From Plantago ovata (Eukaryota > Streptophyta > Magnoliopsida > Lamiales > Plantaginaceae): a stretch of DNA of 64,000 nucleotides. Below the pieces are notes generated by a model. It was not told the origin of the DNA, made no database searches, and was given only the letters and a program-made list of their open reading frames with translations. A program made the translations under genes and the position numbers. Positions 52,234 to 63,395 of this stretch are shown piece after piece. The stretch is taken from assembly GCA_028274465.1 (NCBI GenBank), contig CM051455.1, forward strand, positions 89,176,871-89,240,870, read 5' to 3'. Numbering within the stretch: position 1 is the first letter of the stretch; every line of letters starts with the position of its first letter.

Positions 52234-53728
52234 TGATAAATGTGTACTTTGGTCTGGAAGTGGGATCTATTAGTAGAGCTACAATTATGTCTTGTGCTTG
52301 TTCATCAGTTTGATAGCTAGCTTTGACATCTTCCAACCACTGTGGTTGGACTACTGTAATAGCACATATTTCAGCTTCATCATGTTTACTTCTGTATAAA
52401 GCATCAGTAGCAGAATTCTCAACACCCTTCTTATAGTGAATTTCATAATCAAAGCCTAGTAGCTTTGCAATCCATTTCTGCTGCAATGCTGTGGTGATCT
52501 TCTGTTCCAATAAATACTTAAGGCTCTGCTGATCTATCTTGATGATAAAGTTATGGCCTTGTAAATAATGCCTATTTCTGGACTGCTAGAAGCAATGCCA
52601 AGAACTCTTTTTCATATATGGATAGAGCTTGGTTTCTGGGTCCTAGAGCTTTACCGAGATAAGCAATGGGTCTTCTTTCCTGCATTAAAACATCTCCAAT
52701 GCCCACACCACAAGCATCTGTCTCCACAATGAACTGTTTAGAAAATCAGGAAGTGCTAATATTGGTGACTCAGTCATTGCCGCTTTCAATTTCCGGAAAG
52801 CATTTTCAGCTTCTTGGTTCCAACCAAAGCTATCTTTCTTAGTGAGAGCATGACGTGTCTTTGCAATGAGACCAAAATTAGCACAAAACTTTCTATAGTA
52901 ACCAGCTATACCAAGAAAACCTCTCAATTCCATAACATTCTGGGCCAGTCAAGCATATATTGTATCTTTTCAGGATTTGTTGCAACACCGTCCTTTCTTA
53001 TAATATGCCCAAGGTATTCCACTTGTTCTTGTCTAAAACAACACTTTGACATTTTAGCATATAATTCATGTTTTCTCAAAATTTCAAGAGTCATTTTCAA
53101 GTGCTCAACATGTAATTCAATGGTGGGGCTGTAAACAAGAATATCATCAAAGAAAACAAGTATGAATTTTTTGACATGTTTCAAAGAAAACCTGGTTCAT
53201 CAATGATTGGAAGGTGGCCGGAGTGTTGCTCAATCCAAATGGCATTACGAGAAATTCATAATGCCCTAGGTGAGTCCTGAAACCTGTGTATGGAATAGAT
53301 TCCTCCTTTATTTTGATTTGAAAGTAGCCGGACCTCAGATCAATTTTTTAGAAGATAGAGGCTCCATGTAGCTCATCCAAGAGTTCATCAATCACTGGCA
53401 TGGGGTACTCATGTTTAACTGTAAGATCATTCAGGTATCTGTAGTCTACACATAGTCTCCATGATCCATCTTTCTTCTTTACCAGCAACACAGGAGAAGA
53501 AAAATCACTTGCGCTGTTTCTGATAATGCCAAAGTCCGTCATCTCTTTAATGATCTTTTCTATTTCTCCCTTGAAGGCATGTGAATACCTGTATGGAGCC
53601 TGTTTCCTGGGCACAACATCAGGCTTGAGTGTGATATGGTGTTCAATTTCTCTGGATGGAGGCAACTCCTTTGGTTCTTGAAAAACATCATTGTACTCAC
53701 TAATCAGATTAGTTATCACATGAGGCAC
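52202..53728 (-). pseudogene. Chromovirus reverse transcriptase and RNase H
   Basis: RT fingers: [40 protein letters not shown] (53348-53728), closed by a TAA at the [10 protein letters not shown] position. Then [10 protein letters not shown] with the catalytic Asp pair (52924-53184), and VEYLGHIIRKDGV. RNase H follows in 52685-52933 (LRGFLGIAGYYRKF) and 52202-52510 (WIAKLLGFDYEIHYKKGVEN and ATDALYR). At least four frameshifts or stops. Confidence 0.88.
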
Positions 53729-53879
53729 ATTAGTATCAACAGGTTTAGCAGTAATAGCATAAAAATGTCAAATAGCACCTATAGGACCACTCTTAAGTAA
53801 CTTTCTCAAGCTTTTTCTAGAGATTAACTTGCATTCACCTGTCTCAACTAGTGAATTTGGTGTGTATTTCTCTCCTTTC

Positions 53880-54308
53880 TCATATAGTAAGGTGCATTTC
53901 CTTATAATCAAATTGTAAAGGGTTGTACTCTCTCGACCAATCACCCACTAAAATCATTTGGTAACCACCTAACTTGAGTAATCTGATAGGAAATTTGAAA
54001 ATATGCCCCTGAATTTTCCAAGCAAAGTTGTTGCAAATTTGAGAGCTAACAAGTTGCTCCCCATTAGCTACAGAGATAACAAGAGGATTCACAGGTTCTA
54101 GAATGCAGCCTAGCTTAAAAGTTGTTTGCTCATCAATAAAAGTATGTGTGCTACATGTGTCCACAAGAACAGTGAATTCATTCTTACCATAATTACCTCT
54201 GAACTTCAGTGTATTAGGGTCGTTACCCGTGATAGCATTCAACGAAACCTGAGCTGTTTCTGTGGAGTTGTTAACAATAGCATCACTCTCATTTTCTGCT
54301 TCTTTCAA
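53880..54308 (-). pseudogene. Chromovirus protease
   Basis: FTVLVDTCSTHTFIDEQTTF carries the catalytic Asp with DTC in place of the usual D-S/T-G, so glycine is lost. LKLGGYQMILVGDWSREYNP matches the C-terminal box. About 140 codons, open but followed by stops before RT. Confidence 0.75.
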
Positions 54309-54336
54309 GCACTGTATAACTCCTCTTCTTCAGACA

Positions 54337-55172
54337 TCAACATGTATAGAGTGGTGTACTTGCATAGGCTTGTAAAAGATTTGTAGGTGAAAAGGAAAGA
54401 ACTTCGTATCTAAGTTCTTCTTTTAGCCCACTTAGAAAGCAACCAACAAAAAATGCACCAGTTGATGTAACTGTAAAACCACATTTTTTTCCTTTTCTTC
54501 CCCAAATCGTTTTAAAACATTTTGAACTAACATATCCCAAGGAATGATGCCTCTATTGAACGCAAAACATTGAAACCATTTATCACCTTTTCCCTCGAAA
54601 TACAAAGAAGCAACATTGGCCTTGTTGTGTTCTGGCATGTCAATGGTAATAGCAAAGTATCTTTGACATTTCATGACCTAATTTCTTGGGTTGGTACCGT
54701 CAAATCTTGGGAAATCAACTCTGGGAAAGTGATGAATGTTAGAATTTTGTATATGTTGCTGTGGAAAAGGTTGTTGTTGGTACGGGCCTGGAGAAGCCAT
54801 GTTCTGTGGGTAAAAGTGATTATTCAGTGGTATGAAAAGAGGATTTGGAGCTCTGGTGTTTGGTGAGAAGATTGGTGGTGCATTTGGGTTCAGAGGCGTC
54901 GTGTTCTGGTTGTTGTTTGGAGTTTCTGGTGCAGAGGTAGACGCAACATTTGGTTGTGGTGGTGTTTGTATTTTTGTTTGTTTTGGTGGATTTCTATTCA
55001 TGGAATCCAGTTGCTTGATGATTAGATCCATAGAGGCGCTTAGTTTGTCCACGGACAATTTCAAGTTGGATATCTCTTGTTGATTCTCATTAGTTTGAGC
55101 ATTCAACTGTGCCATCTGCTCTTGAAGTTTCCTTTGTAGATCCAACAGATCCTCTGTTCTAATGTTTGTCAT
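54337..55172 (-). pseudogene. Chromovirus gag
   Basis: ATG at 55172, 46 bp inside the PBS. The N-terminus is a coiled coil (LLDLQRKLQEQMAQLNAQTN), then a Pro/Asn/Gln-rich spacer, and the capsid VDFPRFDGTNPRN. A TAG at 54675-54677 replaces Trp before VMKCQRYF, and VASLYFEGKGDKWFQCF continues in the same frame. A frameshift near 54480 leads to GCFLSGLKEELRYEVLSF. No zinc knuckle is visible. Confidence 0.8.
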
Positions 55173-55217
55173 TCAGTGTAGACTGGTTCTAACTCGTCGT
55201 AATATTCTACTAACTTA

Positions 55218-55229
55218 GCTCTGGTACCA
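55218..55229 (-). other. Primer binding site of the chromovirus
   Basis: Minus strand TGGTACCAGAGC, three bases from the 5' LTR; one base away from the tRNA-iMet site TGGTATCAGAGC. Confidence 0.85.
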
Positions 55230-55232
55230 ATT

Positions 55233-57748
55233 TGTCACGATTTCTCCCTTTACCTATAGTGATAAGGTAAGGGAGTGTGCAGAATTGAAGAAATTATTGA
55301 AAGACATAAACAAAAATGGAGAAGACAGAAAAATACTAAAATTAGAACTTCATTTCATAAAGACATCTGACTTACATCCGCGTAATTTATAACTAGAGAG
55401 TTCCACTCATCTACTGACCAACGGTTCTTTAGGGATAAACTAGGAAAACAACTTTGCCAAGAAGATAATGATAAGAGAAATGCAATGAAAAAGGACTGAA
55501 AACTGGAAAGGTACTGATCTACTAAGCTTGCAACCCAAGGAGAGCAGCAACCGTCGATTTTAATAACGTTGGAAATGTAGGCACCAGATTAAAACACGTG
55601 TCGCCGGGTTGTTGCTTCTTTGGAGTGAAAAGGTGTCGCAACAACTTGAACTCATTTGTCTTCAGACGAATTCGCTCTTGACTGATAGCCAAACTAGTGC
55701 ATTTTTGGAGTGGCCAAGATCTGGCGAATTAGGCTGGCATAGTTCTTCAAGGCAGTTATGGATGTAACATCCCGTATTTTTCCAATTTATTTTTATTTAT
55801 TTAATTAATTAATTACCTGAGTAATTTAATTATTCGGTGATTTAATTAATTTTTCCTCCCGCTTTATCGAATTCGAATTTTGAATGCTCAATTGGTTAGT
55901 GGACCGTTTGCAATTTCAGTCTTTGGGCTAGCTAGTATTTCGGTTTGGAAGCGTTTTGTTGATCCATTTCTGATGGCCCAACTTGGCCCATTAGTCAAGC
56001 CCATGTCCAAAATCTAACCCTAAATCTCCATCCTTCTCTTTTCCCCGACCATTTAATTTTTTATCTCTCTTCCCTCCCATCTTCATTTGCCGCCCACCAC
56101 CATTTTCATCATTCCTCGATTTCTCGGTTTTGAGATTCACCATATTCAGCACATCATCATCTGATTTCATCATCACTGTGACGCCATCTTCACCACCGTA
56201 ACATCAACATCATCTTTGCTCCATTTTGCCACCTCAAGTGCGCCGAATCCGTATGTTCAGTTCGAGATCTCCGGCTTTGTTCTGCTTGTGGTTCTGCCCA
56301 GTTTCGTTCGTGCTATGTTCGTCTTCAGTTCTGCCGTTTGCTTCTGCTCCGCTCGATTCGTTCCCTCTGATTTGTCTTCCCCATTCACCATCTCTAATCT
56401 TCTCCGGTAAGGCTCGGTTCTGAGCTAATCCATTTCGTTTTCTTTTATTTTCGTTTTCGACTTGAGATCCCGTTGCTGACTCGTTTTTGGGATTTAATCC
56501 CGTATTTGTTATCCTTATTCTTGATTGCAGAGTTCTACCATTTCCCATTTTGGAAGGTAAATCCCGATTCTCGATTTCTTCTTCTTCATGTTCGAATTCT
56601 GCGTATTCCGTATTCTGAACTTTCTGTGGTTCTTGCTCGCAAGGTTAAGGTGAGTGTTACTGCCTGTTTTTAAAACTGCAAGGAAGTTATGTGTTAACTG
56701 TTTACTGTATAACGGTACTTGTTGTATGTTCCTGCTTCATATGTGTACTTACATGCATGTTACTTTCATAAGTATAATCGCACGTTCGAAATACTATGCA
56801 TGACCGTATTAATTCATCGAACTTTGAGAATTGATTATTGTACCGTCCTATAACATGTCATTGTTTGCTGGTCTTACTGTCTGTTCAACTAACTACTGTT
56901 TTCTTAACTGTCAACTATTTTCTAAAACCCTCTCCGATTCCCAAGCACTGTTGTTCAGTATGTTTATATGATTTGACCGCTCTGTCTGTTTCAAGGATCT
57001 CCGAGCACTGTTTGCTTTGTTTGTTTCTCGAGTCTTCGAGCACTGTTGGCCGGCCGATTAGGTTGGTGATTAGGTAGACTTGGGTAGTGTTGACTATCAC
57101 GTTTATTTAAGAGTCGCCTAGTCTAATCCCTTAAGATGCAAGGCAGAAGAAGCCGAGGTCTATTTGGGTCGTAGGACTTTCCTGATGTACAAAGGATAGT
57201 GTACTGGCTAGAATTGATCTTTCTAGACGGGGTGATAAGGGCTATTGGGAGTAGGAGCAATAAGGCCTGCTGCACCAACGAATACTGTTCCGCTCCATTG
57301 CTGTTTTATTGTCTGAATTTTTCGTCTGCTTTTCTTTTCTATTTGCATGATTGAGTGTTTACTGTTTCTGAAACCGTATTTTCTGTTTTGTCAAAATTCA
57401 CCACTGCACGAACTCCACTGAGATCCTCTATCTCACCACTCTTTCTAAATACTTCATTGTAGGTTCAACATCTAATGAGCTTGTATAGGCATCTGGCGAC
57501 TCGAGAGTGTGGGAATTTATTTGCTTTGGTTTTTTTTTAATAAGAAGAAACTGTTGTCTTCACCTGTTATTTTCTACTAAACATTAATTATGTTTTAGCT
57601 TCCGCATTTATTTTCTGTTTAAATTGTAAGTTCATTTGAGAGCCAAAACTTTTACTTACCGTTATTTTTAAAAGACCGTTCGATTTTCCGATTAAATATT
57701 ATTTTCAAAATTACCGTACTGTTACAGTGGAGGATTGCATTTCTGACA
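55233..57748 (-). repeat. 5' LTR of the chromovirus, split by a solo LTR
   Basis: Plus-strand start TGTCACGATTTC at 55233; interrupted after GCAGTTATGGA (55762); resumes GTGGAGGATTGC and ends TTTCTGACA at 57748. Without the insert it matches the 548-bp 3' LTR. Confidence 0.93.
55763..57726 (+). mobile_element. Solo LTR of a Tekay/Del-like gypsy family
   Basis: TGTAACATCCCGT at the start, CTGTTACA at the end, 1964 bp, flanked by ATGGA (55758-55762) and GTGGA (57727-57731), one mismatch in five. The ends and large parts are those of the 5' LTR at 58030-61078. No internal region: it arose by LTR-LTR recombination. Contains an ATCTCCATC / CATCATCATC-rich leader and CTGTTCCGCTCC-type R/U5 sequence; the small ORFs within it (56216-57077) are not credible. 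Confidence 0.88.
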
Positions 57749-57753
57749 GAGAA

Positions 57754-58029
57754 GAATAGGAGAGAAAGGGGGAAAGGACGGAGTATGGTGTTGTGGTGGT
57801 GTTCCGGTGGACGGAGCTGGGGTGAGCGGCGATGATGGAAGACGAACGGAGCTTCTTTCTATTTCTGTCGTTTCCCTTTTCTTCTTTCTTTTTAATTTAA
57901 AAAAAATAGATATGGGCCGCATTGGCGCGGCCCAGATGCGGGACCAATGCGGCCCTGTCTAGAAGCTCGGACGAAAGGGAGGCTCATCCCACATCGGTGC
58001 GCCTAGTGCTAGGCACCTTGATGCGGGAC
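57754..58029 (-). other. Athila-D remnant with GC hairpin
   Basis: 276 bp between the chromovirus and the Tekay-like LTR. It has purine-rich GGAGAGAAAGGGGGAAAGGA, a CCGGTGGACGGAGC segment and a strong GC foldback (57914-57955). By position it continues Athila-D leftward coding; no coding is readable. Confidence 0.45.
57914..57955. other. 12-bp inverted repeat GGGCCGCATTGG / CCAATGCGGCCC
   Basis: Perfect arms at 57914-57925 and 57944-57955 with an 18-nt loop. An alternative 7-bp stem GGGCCGC/GCGGCCC uses the first arm with the loop. Resembles in style the GC hairpins of Athila A-C. Confidence 0.8.
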
Positions 58030-58568
58030 TGTAACATCCCGTATTTTTTTTTTTTAAATTAATTAATTACCTGAGTAATTTGAATTATTCGGTAATTTAA
58101 TTAATTCTCCTTCCCGCGTTATCGAACTCGAATTTTGGAAGATTGATTGGTTAGTGGACCGTTTGCGATTTCAGTTTTAGAATCTGATTTTCGAACACTC
58201 TTCCTTTGGCCCAATTGAGGTAGCTCTCTACAAGCCAAAATCTTTATGTCGTGGTTCAATAAGCATGCCAAGTTTGTAAGGCCCTGATCCATAAAATTCT
58301 AAACCTAAATCCACCAAAAAATTTACATTCAGTTTCCTTTTTTCCCTTCCCTCATTTTCCTCTACGCTGCCACTAAATCAGAAGTAAAGAACAAAATGTT
58401 TCCGCCTGTTTCCTCTTCATCGTTTCTCAGTACGTACCACCATCATCATCAAATCATCACAACCACCGGATTCATCATCTTCTCCGATCGGCCTCATCCT
58501 CTGCTCGACCATACATCATCATCAGCGAATTTTCATCCAACATCATGGCAAATCTCAGTTTCGGTTAC

Positions 58569-59107
58569 GTAAGTTCATTGCCTTGTATGTCCTTCATTAT
58601 CCGTCGTAATTTATCAAAATTTATATCAACACGTTCCCCTATGAGTATAGTTTTTTCTAGGATTTTGAATGGAGGAATTCAAATGAGTATAGAAGCCAGA
58701 ATCGGACCTGTAACAGGCTCTGTCCCAGCGGAAAACTTCTTGTGCAGGGTAAGTTCATCGCTTCCGATCACCTTCGGTATCTATCGAAAACTCTTGTATT
58801 TGATACCCAGTCGTTCTTCTTTCTGTATAGATGACATTAGGATCTTGAAATGCCTGATTTGATTGAGTTTAAAGCCCTGAATTCGACCTGTGGCACTATC
58901 TGTCCGAGTAGAGAACTGCGTGCATAGGGTATGTTTAACCGGTCATATCTCTTTCATTACCGACCCGAATTTTACGAACCTTATATCCACACGTTGCTCT
59001 CTCTGTGTAGATCACATTGTGATCCTGAAATTTTATATTCCATCAAGTTACAGTACCTGAAATTGATCCTGAACAGATCCTGTGCAGTCCACAAAATCTG
59101 GGCATTG
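58569..59107 (+). repeat. Three 180-bp tandem units, each intron-like plus exon-like
   Basis: Units start at 58569, 58749 and 58929 (a fourth start at 59108). Each begins GTAAGT, GTAAGT, GTATGT (then GTGAGT) and has at +82 a TATAG, TATAG or TGTAG. So an 82-bp GT-AG segment alternates with a 97-98 bp segment that ends just before the next GT. The units are clearly related but well diverged. Confidence 0.7.
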
Positions 59108-59772
59108 GTGAGTTTGGCAACCTTTATCTTCCTCTTTTTGTTTCCGGTTTATAGGAATCTTACTGACATGTAGATATCTAACTCCCATAAATCATCTTGA
59201 TTTGCTGTCGAAAACTGTTTTGGTTATTCTTGTAATTTTGGAGACTTGTGGGATTGTTTGTTAATTATCTAAAATATGTGGGTAATTTGGTAATTTCTGA
59301 AAAGTGCTGGAGTTATTTATGGTTTTAATTATTGGAAGGACTAAAGTGTAATTTTTATAAAGTTTTTGAACTGTATGGTTAATTCTGACACTAAGTGACT
59401 TTTGGTAAATTTAAGCTGCAAGGGGATTTTTAGTAATATAATGTACCTTGAGGAACCTTTCGTAATCTTTTTTGAAAGTTAAGGATTATTTTATAATTAC
59501 TAGCTTTCTAAGGTCCTTTTGTAAATACTTGAGAAATCGAAGAGTTGACTTTGAGCTTGACCTAGTTGATGACTGTGACCTTGTCTTGACTTTAATCTTT
59601 GTCGTTCGAAACTTTTGGGGATTGTTTGTGAATTCCAAAAAAATCTAAAAAGGACTTGTTTATAATTTACTAAAACTGATTGTTCTGCAAATCTGATTGT
59701 TTTAGGGTTTAGTGTTATCTTTCTGAAGGTTAACGTTTACTTAGTTACTTTCTGAACTTATAAACTGACTGG

Positions 59773-59845
59773 GTTGCTTGCTAGCTTAACTGGTTAAGTG
59801 TTGAGAGTTTAACCGTGATGTCTTGAGTTCCAAATCCCCCCGTTA
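59773..59845 (+). other. tRNA-like segment (possible SINE head)
   Basis: TAGCTTAACTGG (59782-59793) fits a pol III A box and GAGTTCCAAATCC (59825-59837) a degraded B box at usual spacing. It is absent from the solo LTR, so it could be part of a SINE inserted in this LTR. No closed cloverleaf. Confidence 0.4.
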
Positions 59846-61080
59846 CCTCTTTTCGATTATTTTATCTTTTATCTTCCCGACTTCCGTTTCGACTATTAGA
59901 TTGTAATCGTCCGCATTCTGTTTAGGTGAATCTGTTTGTTACTCCGTAATCCGAGCTCTTAGGTGTTCTGTCTGGTGTTCCGTATCTTGAACTTTCCATG
60001 GTTGAGTTCATCTATCTCTAAGGTGAGTGTTCATCCCAAAGTTTGTTTGTTGTTAAAACCTGTAAGGCAATGTGCTATGCATGTATATATACATATGCGT
60101 ATTGTATTCTTTATGCTACCGCTTTGAAAGTAAATATGTCCTATGTATGACTATTTTACTATATTCTGTATGATGTTGTTCTGTTTGTACTGACTCTTCT
60201 GCAGGAATGTAACTCTGTTATCCGAGTACTTTATCTGTTAGTGTTCTATTTGTATTCTGTTTGTTTGTATGCTCTAATTGCTCTGTTTGGTCTCGATCCC
60301 TCGAGCTTTGTTGTCTGTCTGTTCTCGGTTTCTGAGCTCTGTTTTGCCGGCCAATTAGGTTAATGATTAGGTAGACTTGGGTTGTGTTAACTCTCGGGTT
60401 TGCTTGGTTGTTTTCCTAGTCTATTCCCTTTTAGACGCGAGGAAGACGTCGTTGAGGTCTATTAGGATCGTAGGATCTGTTTCCCCAAAGTACACGGAGC
60501 TCTGTTTCTGTTTAGAGAAGGCCATCTCTAGAGGGAGTTACAAGGGCAATCTGGGAGTAGGAGCAATAAGGCGAGCTGCACCAACAAAATCTGTTCTGAA
60601 TCTGTCTTATCAGTTCTGTTATCTGTTTAATCTATTTTGTTATCTGCTTAATCTGTTGTCATATGTGTAACAAATTCTTTTGTTTAAAAAAAATGTTTAT
60701 CTTTTCTGTCTGTTAACTTTTCGAACCTCACTGAGATCCTTTATCTCACACTCTTTTTGTTTTTAAAATTTTCTTTTTTGTAGATTCTGTTGAAGGAGAC
60801 CGAGTCTAGGCGTCCAGCGACTGAGAGTTGGGTTTGGGAGCTCGTGGGATTTTATTTGCTCGAAATAAGAAGAAAACCTCTTTCATCTTCGTTGTCTGTT
60901 CATTTTAAAATTGACACTGAGTTTAGTTACCGTTATCTCTTTCCTACTTTAAATTTGTAAAATCATTTGAGCGCCAAAACCCGTTCCTTATAATTTATTG
61001 AAGATCGTTGTTTTTATATTTTTAAAATTACTTTTATTTCAAAAAAATATTTTATTTTAAAAAATCGGTACCGTTACAGT

Positions 61081-61092
61081 TGGTATCAAAGC
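61081..61092 (+). other. Primer binding site of the Tekay-like element
   Basis: TGGTATCAAAGC, two bases after the LTR, one base from the tRNA-iMet site TGGTATCAGAGC. Confidence 0.85.
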
Positions 61093-61940
61093 TTGAGTGC
61101 AAACTCGAGCTTGCTAGGATAGGTTCTTCTGGCCTTTGGAGTGTGTGAGGGTCCAAGTCGCTGGATATAGATTGAGTGGTTTTTGTTCCGTCTCTTTTAC
61201 AGTTTGATCTTCCGCATTAACTCTGAACCGTTCTTTTGGTCTTTTAACTGACCCACTATTCTGTCTTCCGAAGTTGTATTGTTGTTGATTATGTTTAACC
61301 TCTACTAAATTATTAACTAGCTTAGTATTGCTACTTTTGTTCATTTTGTTGAAGGCTATTAGATTTTTCTTTTAAATGCATGAGTATTTGTTTGAAAGAA
61401 TGATTATTTAGTATGACGTTATTGATCGCACGATGTAAACACTCTTTTATGCAATCATTTTACTGAGTATGGTTGATGTATGTTCTTGCTCGGTTTTGTC
61501 ATATTGTGATCTATTGTTTAACCAAAGTCGACATAAATCACTGGCAGGCGACCGACTGTTTATGTGATTCGTGTTAACTGAAGTCAAATAACTGGTCATT
61601 ATGTGAGAGGACACATCGAGATATTAGTTTGTTTAATAATCATGGTATTGTTTTATGCAACATTTGAATTTGTTACATATGCTTTATCGTTTCCTTTCAA
61701 TTTATGATTGGCTTGTATGCTAGGTTAGACACACTCGATGATTTAGTTATTGATCAGTTACTATCATACTATTGACTCCCTAATTTGAATTTGACCTTAG
61801 TAATTTTTGTTTACTTTTACGAGTCTCTTGCTTGTTCACGTGGATTGACTTAAGTTAGTGCCTTGGTTCACGTTACACATTAGGATAGTCACGCTCGAGG
61901 ATGATACTTACGTTATTGACCTTAGACTAATTGCGATAGG
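61093..61940 (+). other. Leader of the Tekay-like element
   Basis: About 850 bp, AT-rich, no credible ORF. Runs to the gag ATG. Confidence 0.6.
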
Positions 61941-62878
61941 ATGGCTCCAAGTAACAACACTCGCGGTAACGGCACCACCAGCAATGACAACAACAATGTT
62001 GACACTCAAGACCAAGTGTAACGGATCATTGCAGATTTGGGAAACATCAGTGAGAGCAAGCGCAAAGCTAGGCCACCTCCTTCACAACCGATTACACCGC
62101 TACCGCCTCTATCGATCGACCAAGTTGCCGAACGTTTTGCTCGTTGTCGTCCCGTGAGGTTTGATGGGGCACCCAAGGCCCGAAAGGCTGAGCTTTGGCT
62201 AGAGAGCATGGAGAATCTGTTCTCGATCTTGCACTACCCTGATGAAAGGAAGATTAGCTCGCAGCATTCCAGTCAAGGGAGTAGCACGAAACTAATGTAG
62301 AACCGTGGAAACGAAGTGGAGACAAGAGCAAACTGGCCGCACTTGGGTGACCTTCGAGAAAGAGTCATGGATAAGTTTGTGTCGCACCGAGTTCGTGAGA
62401 AGAAGAAGGATGAATTCAAAGACTTAGTGCAAGGAAGATTGGATGTCTCGATCCGACTATGACTCCGAATTTACGCGACTGTTGAAATACGTGCCACACT
62501 TTCAGAACTATGAAAGGGAGAAAGTACAATATTTTGTGAAGGGTCTGAACTCAGAGATTCGTTACAGCTTGTTTGGGATTGAAATGTCTACGTATACGAA
62601 GGTCGTTGAAAGAGTTGCTGAAGTAGATGATGGTTTGGGAGAACTTGAGAGTTATGAACCACACCGTTCAAGAAAAAGGAGTTCCAGTCACAGGAGTAGC
62701 AAGGGTCGTCATTCGCCATCCAAGTATTCTCGCAATCAACAGGAAAGTCGACCTCATCGTGTGGCTGAAACTACTAAACTGTCATCTCGAAGAAATTGCA
62801 ACTTCTACGGAGGAACAACTCATGAATAGAAGAACTGTTGGAGGAAGCAAGGTGTATGCTTGGCTTTTAGTAGCAAGG
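61941..62878 (+). pseudogene. Tekay/Del-like gag (several breaks)
   Basis: ATG at 61941 is followed by an Asn/Thr/Gly-rich leader and a TAA near 62019. The capsid frame then shows VRFDGAPKARKAELWLESME and FSILHYPDERK, a frameshift, a basic VREKKKDEFKDLVQGR helix, and 62443-62829 with YDSEFTRLLKYVPHFQNYER and VQYFVKGLNSEIRYSLFG. The zinc knuckle (CNFYGGTTHE-stop-KNC, about 62795-62840) has lost a Cys and gained a stop. The next stretch resembles a second knuckle, again missing a Cys. Gag would package element RNA; this copy cannot. Confidence 0.82.
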
Positions 62879-63042
62879 AGCATAAGATTAGTGTTTGTCT
62901 GAGACGTAACTCCCTGGCTGAAGAAGGAAGATCTGGAGGCACGGCAAGAGTCAAGGAAGCAGTGCGAAAGCCAAGCCAGGAGTCTATAGCATGTTTGGGT
63001 TTGAGACTCCCACGACGAATGTGGCTAGACGAACGCTCATTT
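62879..63042 (+). pseudogene. Tekay-like gag-protease linker fragment
   Basis: Short Lys/Arg/Gln/Ser-rich coding in mixed frames, ending at a Thr/Val/Ala-Arg-Arg phrase right where CACTACAAGG begins. Interrupted by the CACTA insertion. Confidence 0.45.
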
Positions 63043-63061
63043 CACTACAAGGAGGTCGACA

Positions 63062-63395
63062 TTTAGCGACGGATCCATCCGCCGCTAAATGATGCCGATC
63101 GGTCGCTAATAATCGCTAGCGACCGATCGGTGTTTTTAGCGACGGATGAAATCATCGTCGCTAAACCGTTAGTCGCTAGCGATTTAGCGACCGATGAGTT
63201 ATTTGTCGCTAATTAGCGACGGATTAGGAGGTTGAATTTTAGCAACCGATGACTTATCCGTCGCAAAAGACCCCGGAGATCCAGCGACGGATTGCGCATC
63301 CGTCGCCGGATCTCCGGAGATATTTACGACGGATAACTTATCCATCGCTGGAGCTCTGGAGCTACTAGCGACGGATAAAGTCATCGGTTGCTAAT
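63062..63395. repeat. CACTA subterminal repeats TAGCGACGGAT
   Basis: A dozen or more direct and inverted copies of TTAGCGACGGAT, its GACCGAT variant, or CCAGCGACGGAT, several in facing pairs that can fold (for example around 63100-63125 and 63285-63320, GATCCAGCGACGGATTGCG with CGCATCCGTCGCCGGATC). In En/Spm elements such repeats bind the small transposase-related protein. Confidence 0.85.

Larger units (their letters stand above)
50415..57748 (-). mobile_element. Chromovirus Ty3-gypsy element (Reina-like size), minus strand
   Basis: Target duplicates GAGAA at 50410-50414 and 57749-57753 bracket the element. 3' LTR 50415-50962, internal region, PBS 55218-55229, and 5' LTR 55233-57748, the latter split by a solo LTR (55763-57726). 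Without that it is about 5.37 kb with 548-bp LTRs, a size like Reina chromoviruses. Encodes gag, protease, RT, RNase H, integrase with GPY/F and a chromodomain. All frames are broken. Confidence 0.92.
58030..61078 (+). repeat. 5' LTR of the Tekay/Del-like element
   Basis: 3049 bp, start TGTAACATCCCGTATTTT, end ACCGTTACA. It shares ends and flanks with the solo LTR but has about 1.1 kb more in the middle, made of the 180-bp array (58569-59107), T-rich unique sequence and a tRNA-like segment. Small ORFs across it (58545-58862, 58931-59173, 60377-60670) are not recognised proteins. Confidence 0.9.
58030..63042 (+). mobile_element. Tekay/Del-like Ty3-gypsy element, 5' part
   Basis: 5' LTR 58030-61078, PBS TGGTATCAAAGC at 61081, a long leader, and gag (61941-62878). 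It is interrupted by a CACTA transposon at 63043, where the gag-protease linker would continue. LTR length and gag type fit the Tekay/Del chromovirus lineage. Predicted left target duplicate GGGAC (58025-58029). Confidence 0.85.

Noticed and set aside
56216..57077. Small ORFs in the solo LTR
   Set aside because: Leader-like CT-rich sequence; not conserved in the related LTR at 58030-61078.
58545..59173. Protein-coding ORFs in the Tekay-like LTR
   Set aside because: Frames are open by chance across the 180-bp repeats; the units do not share one reading frame.
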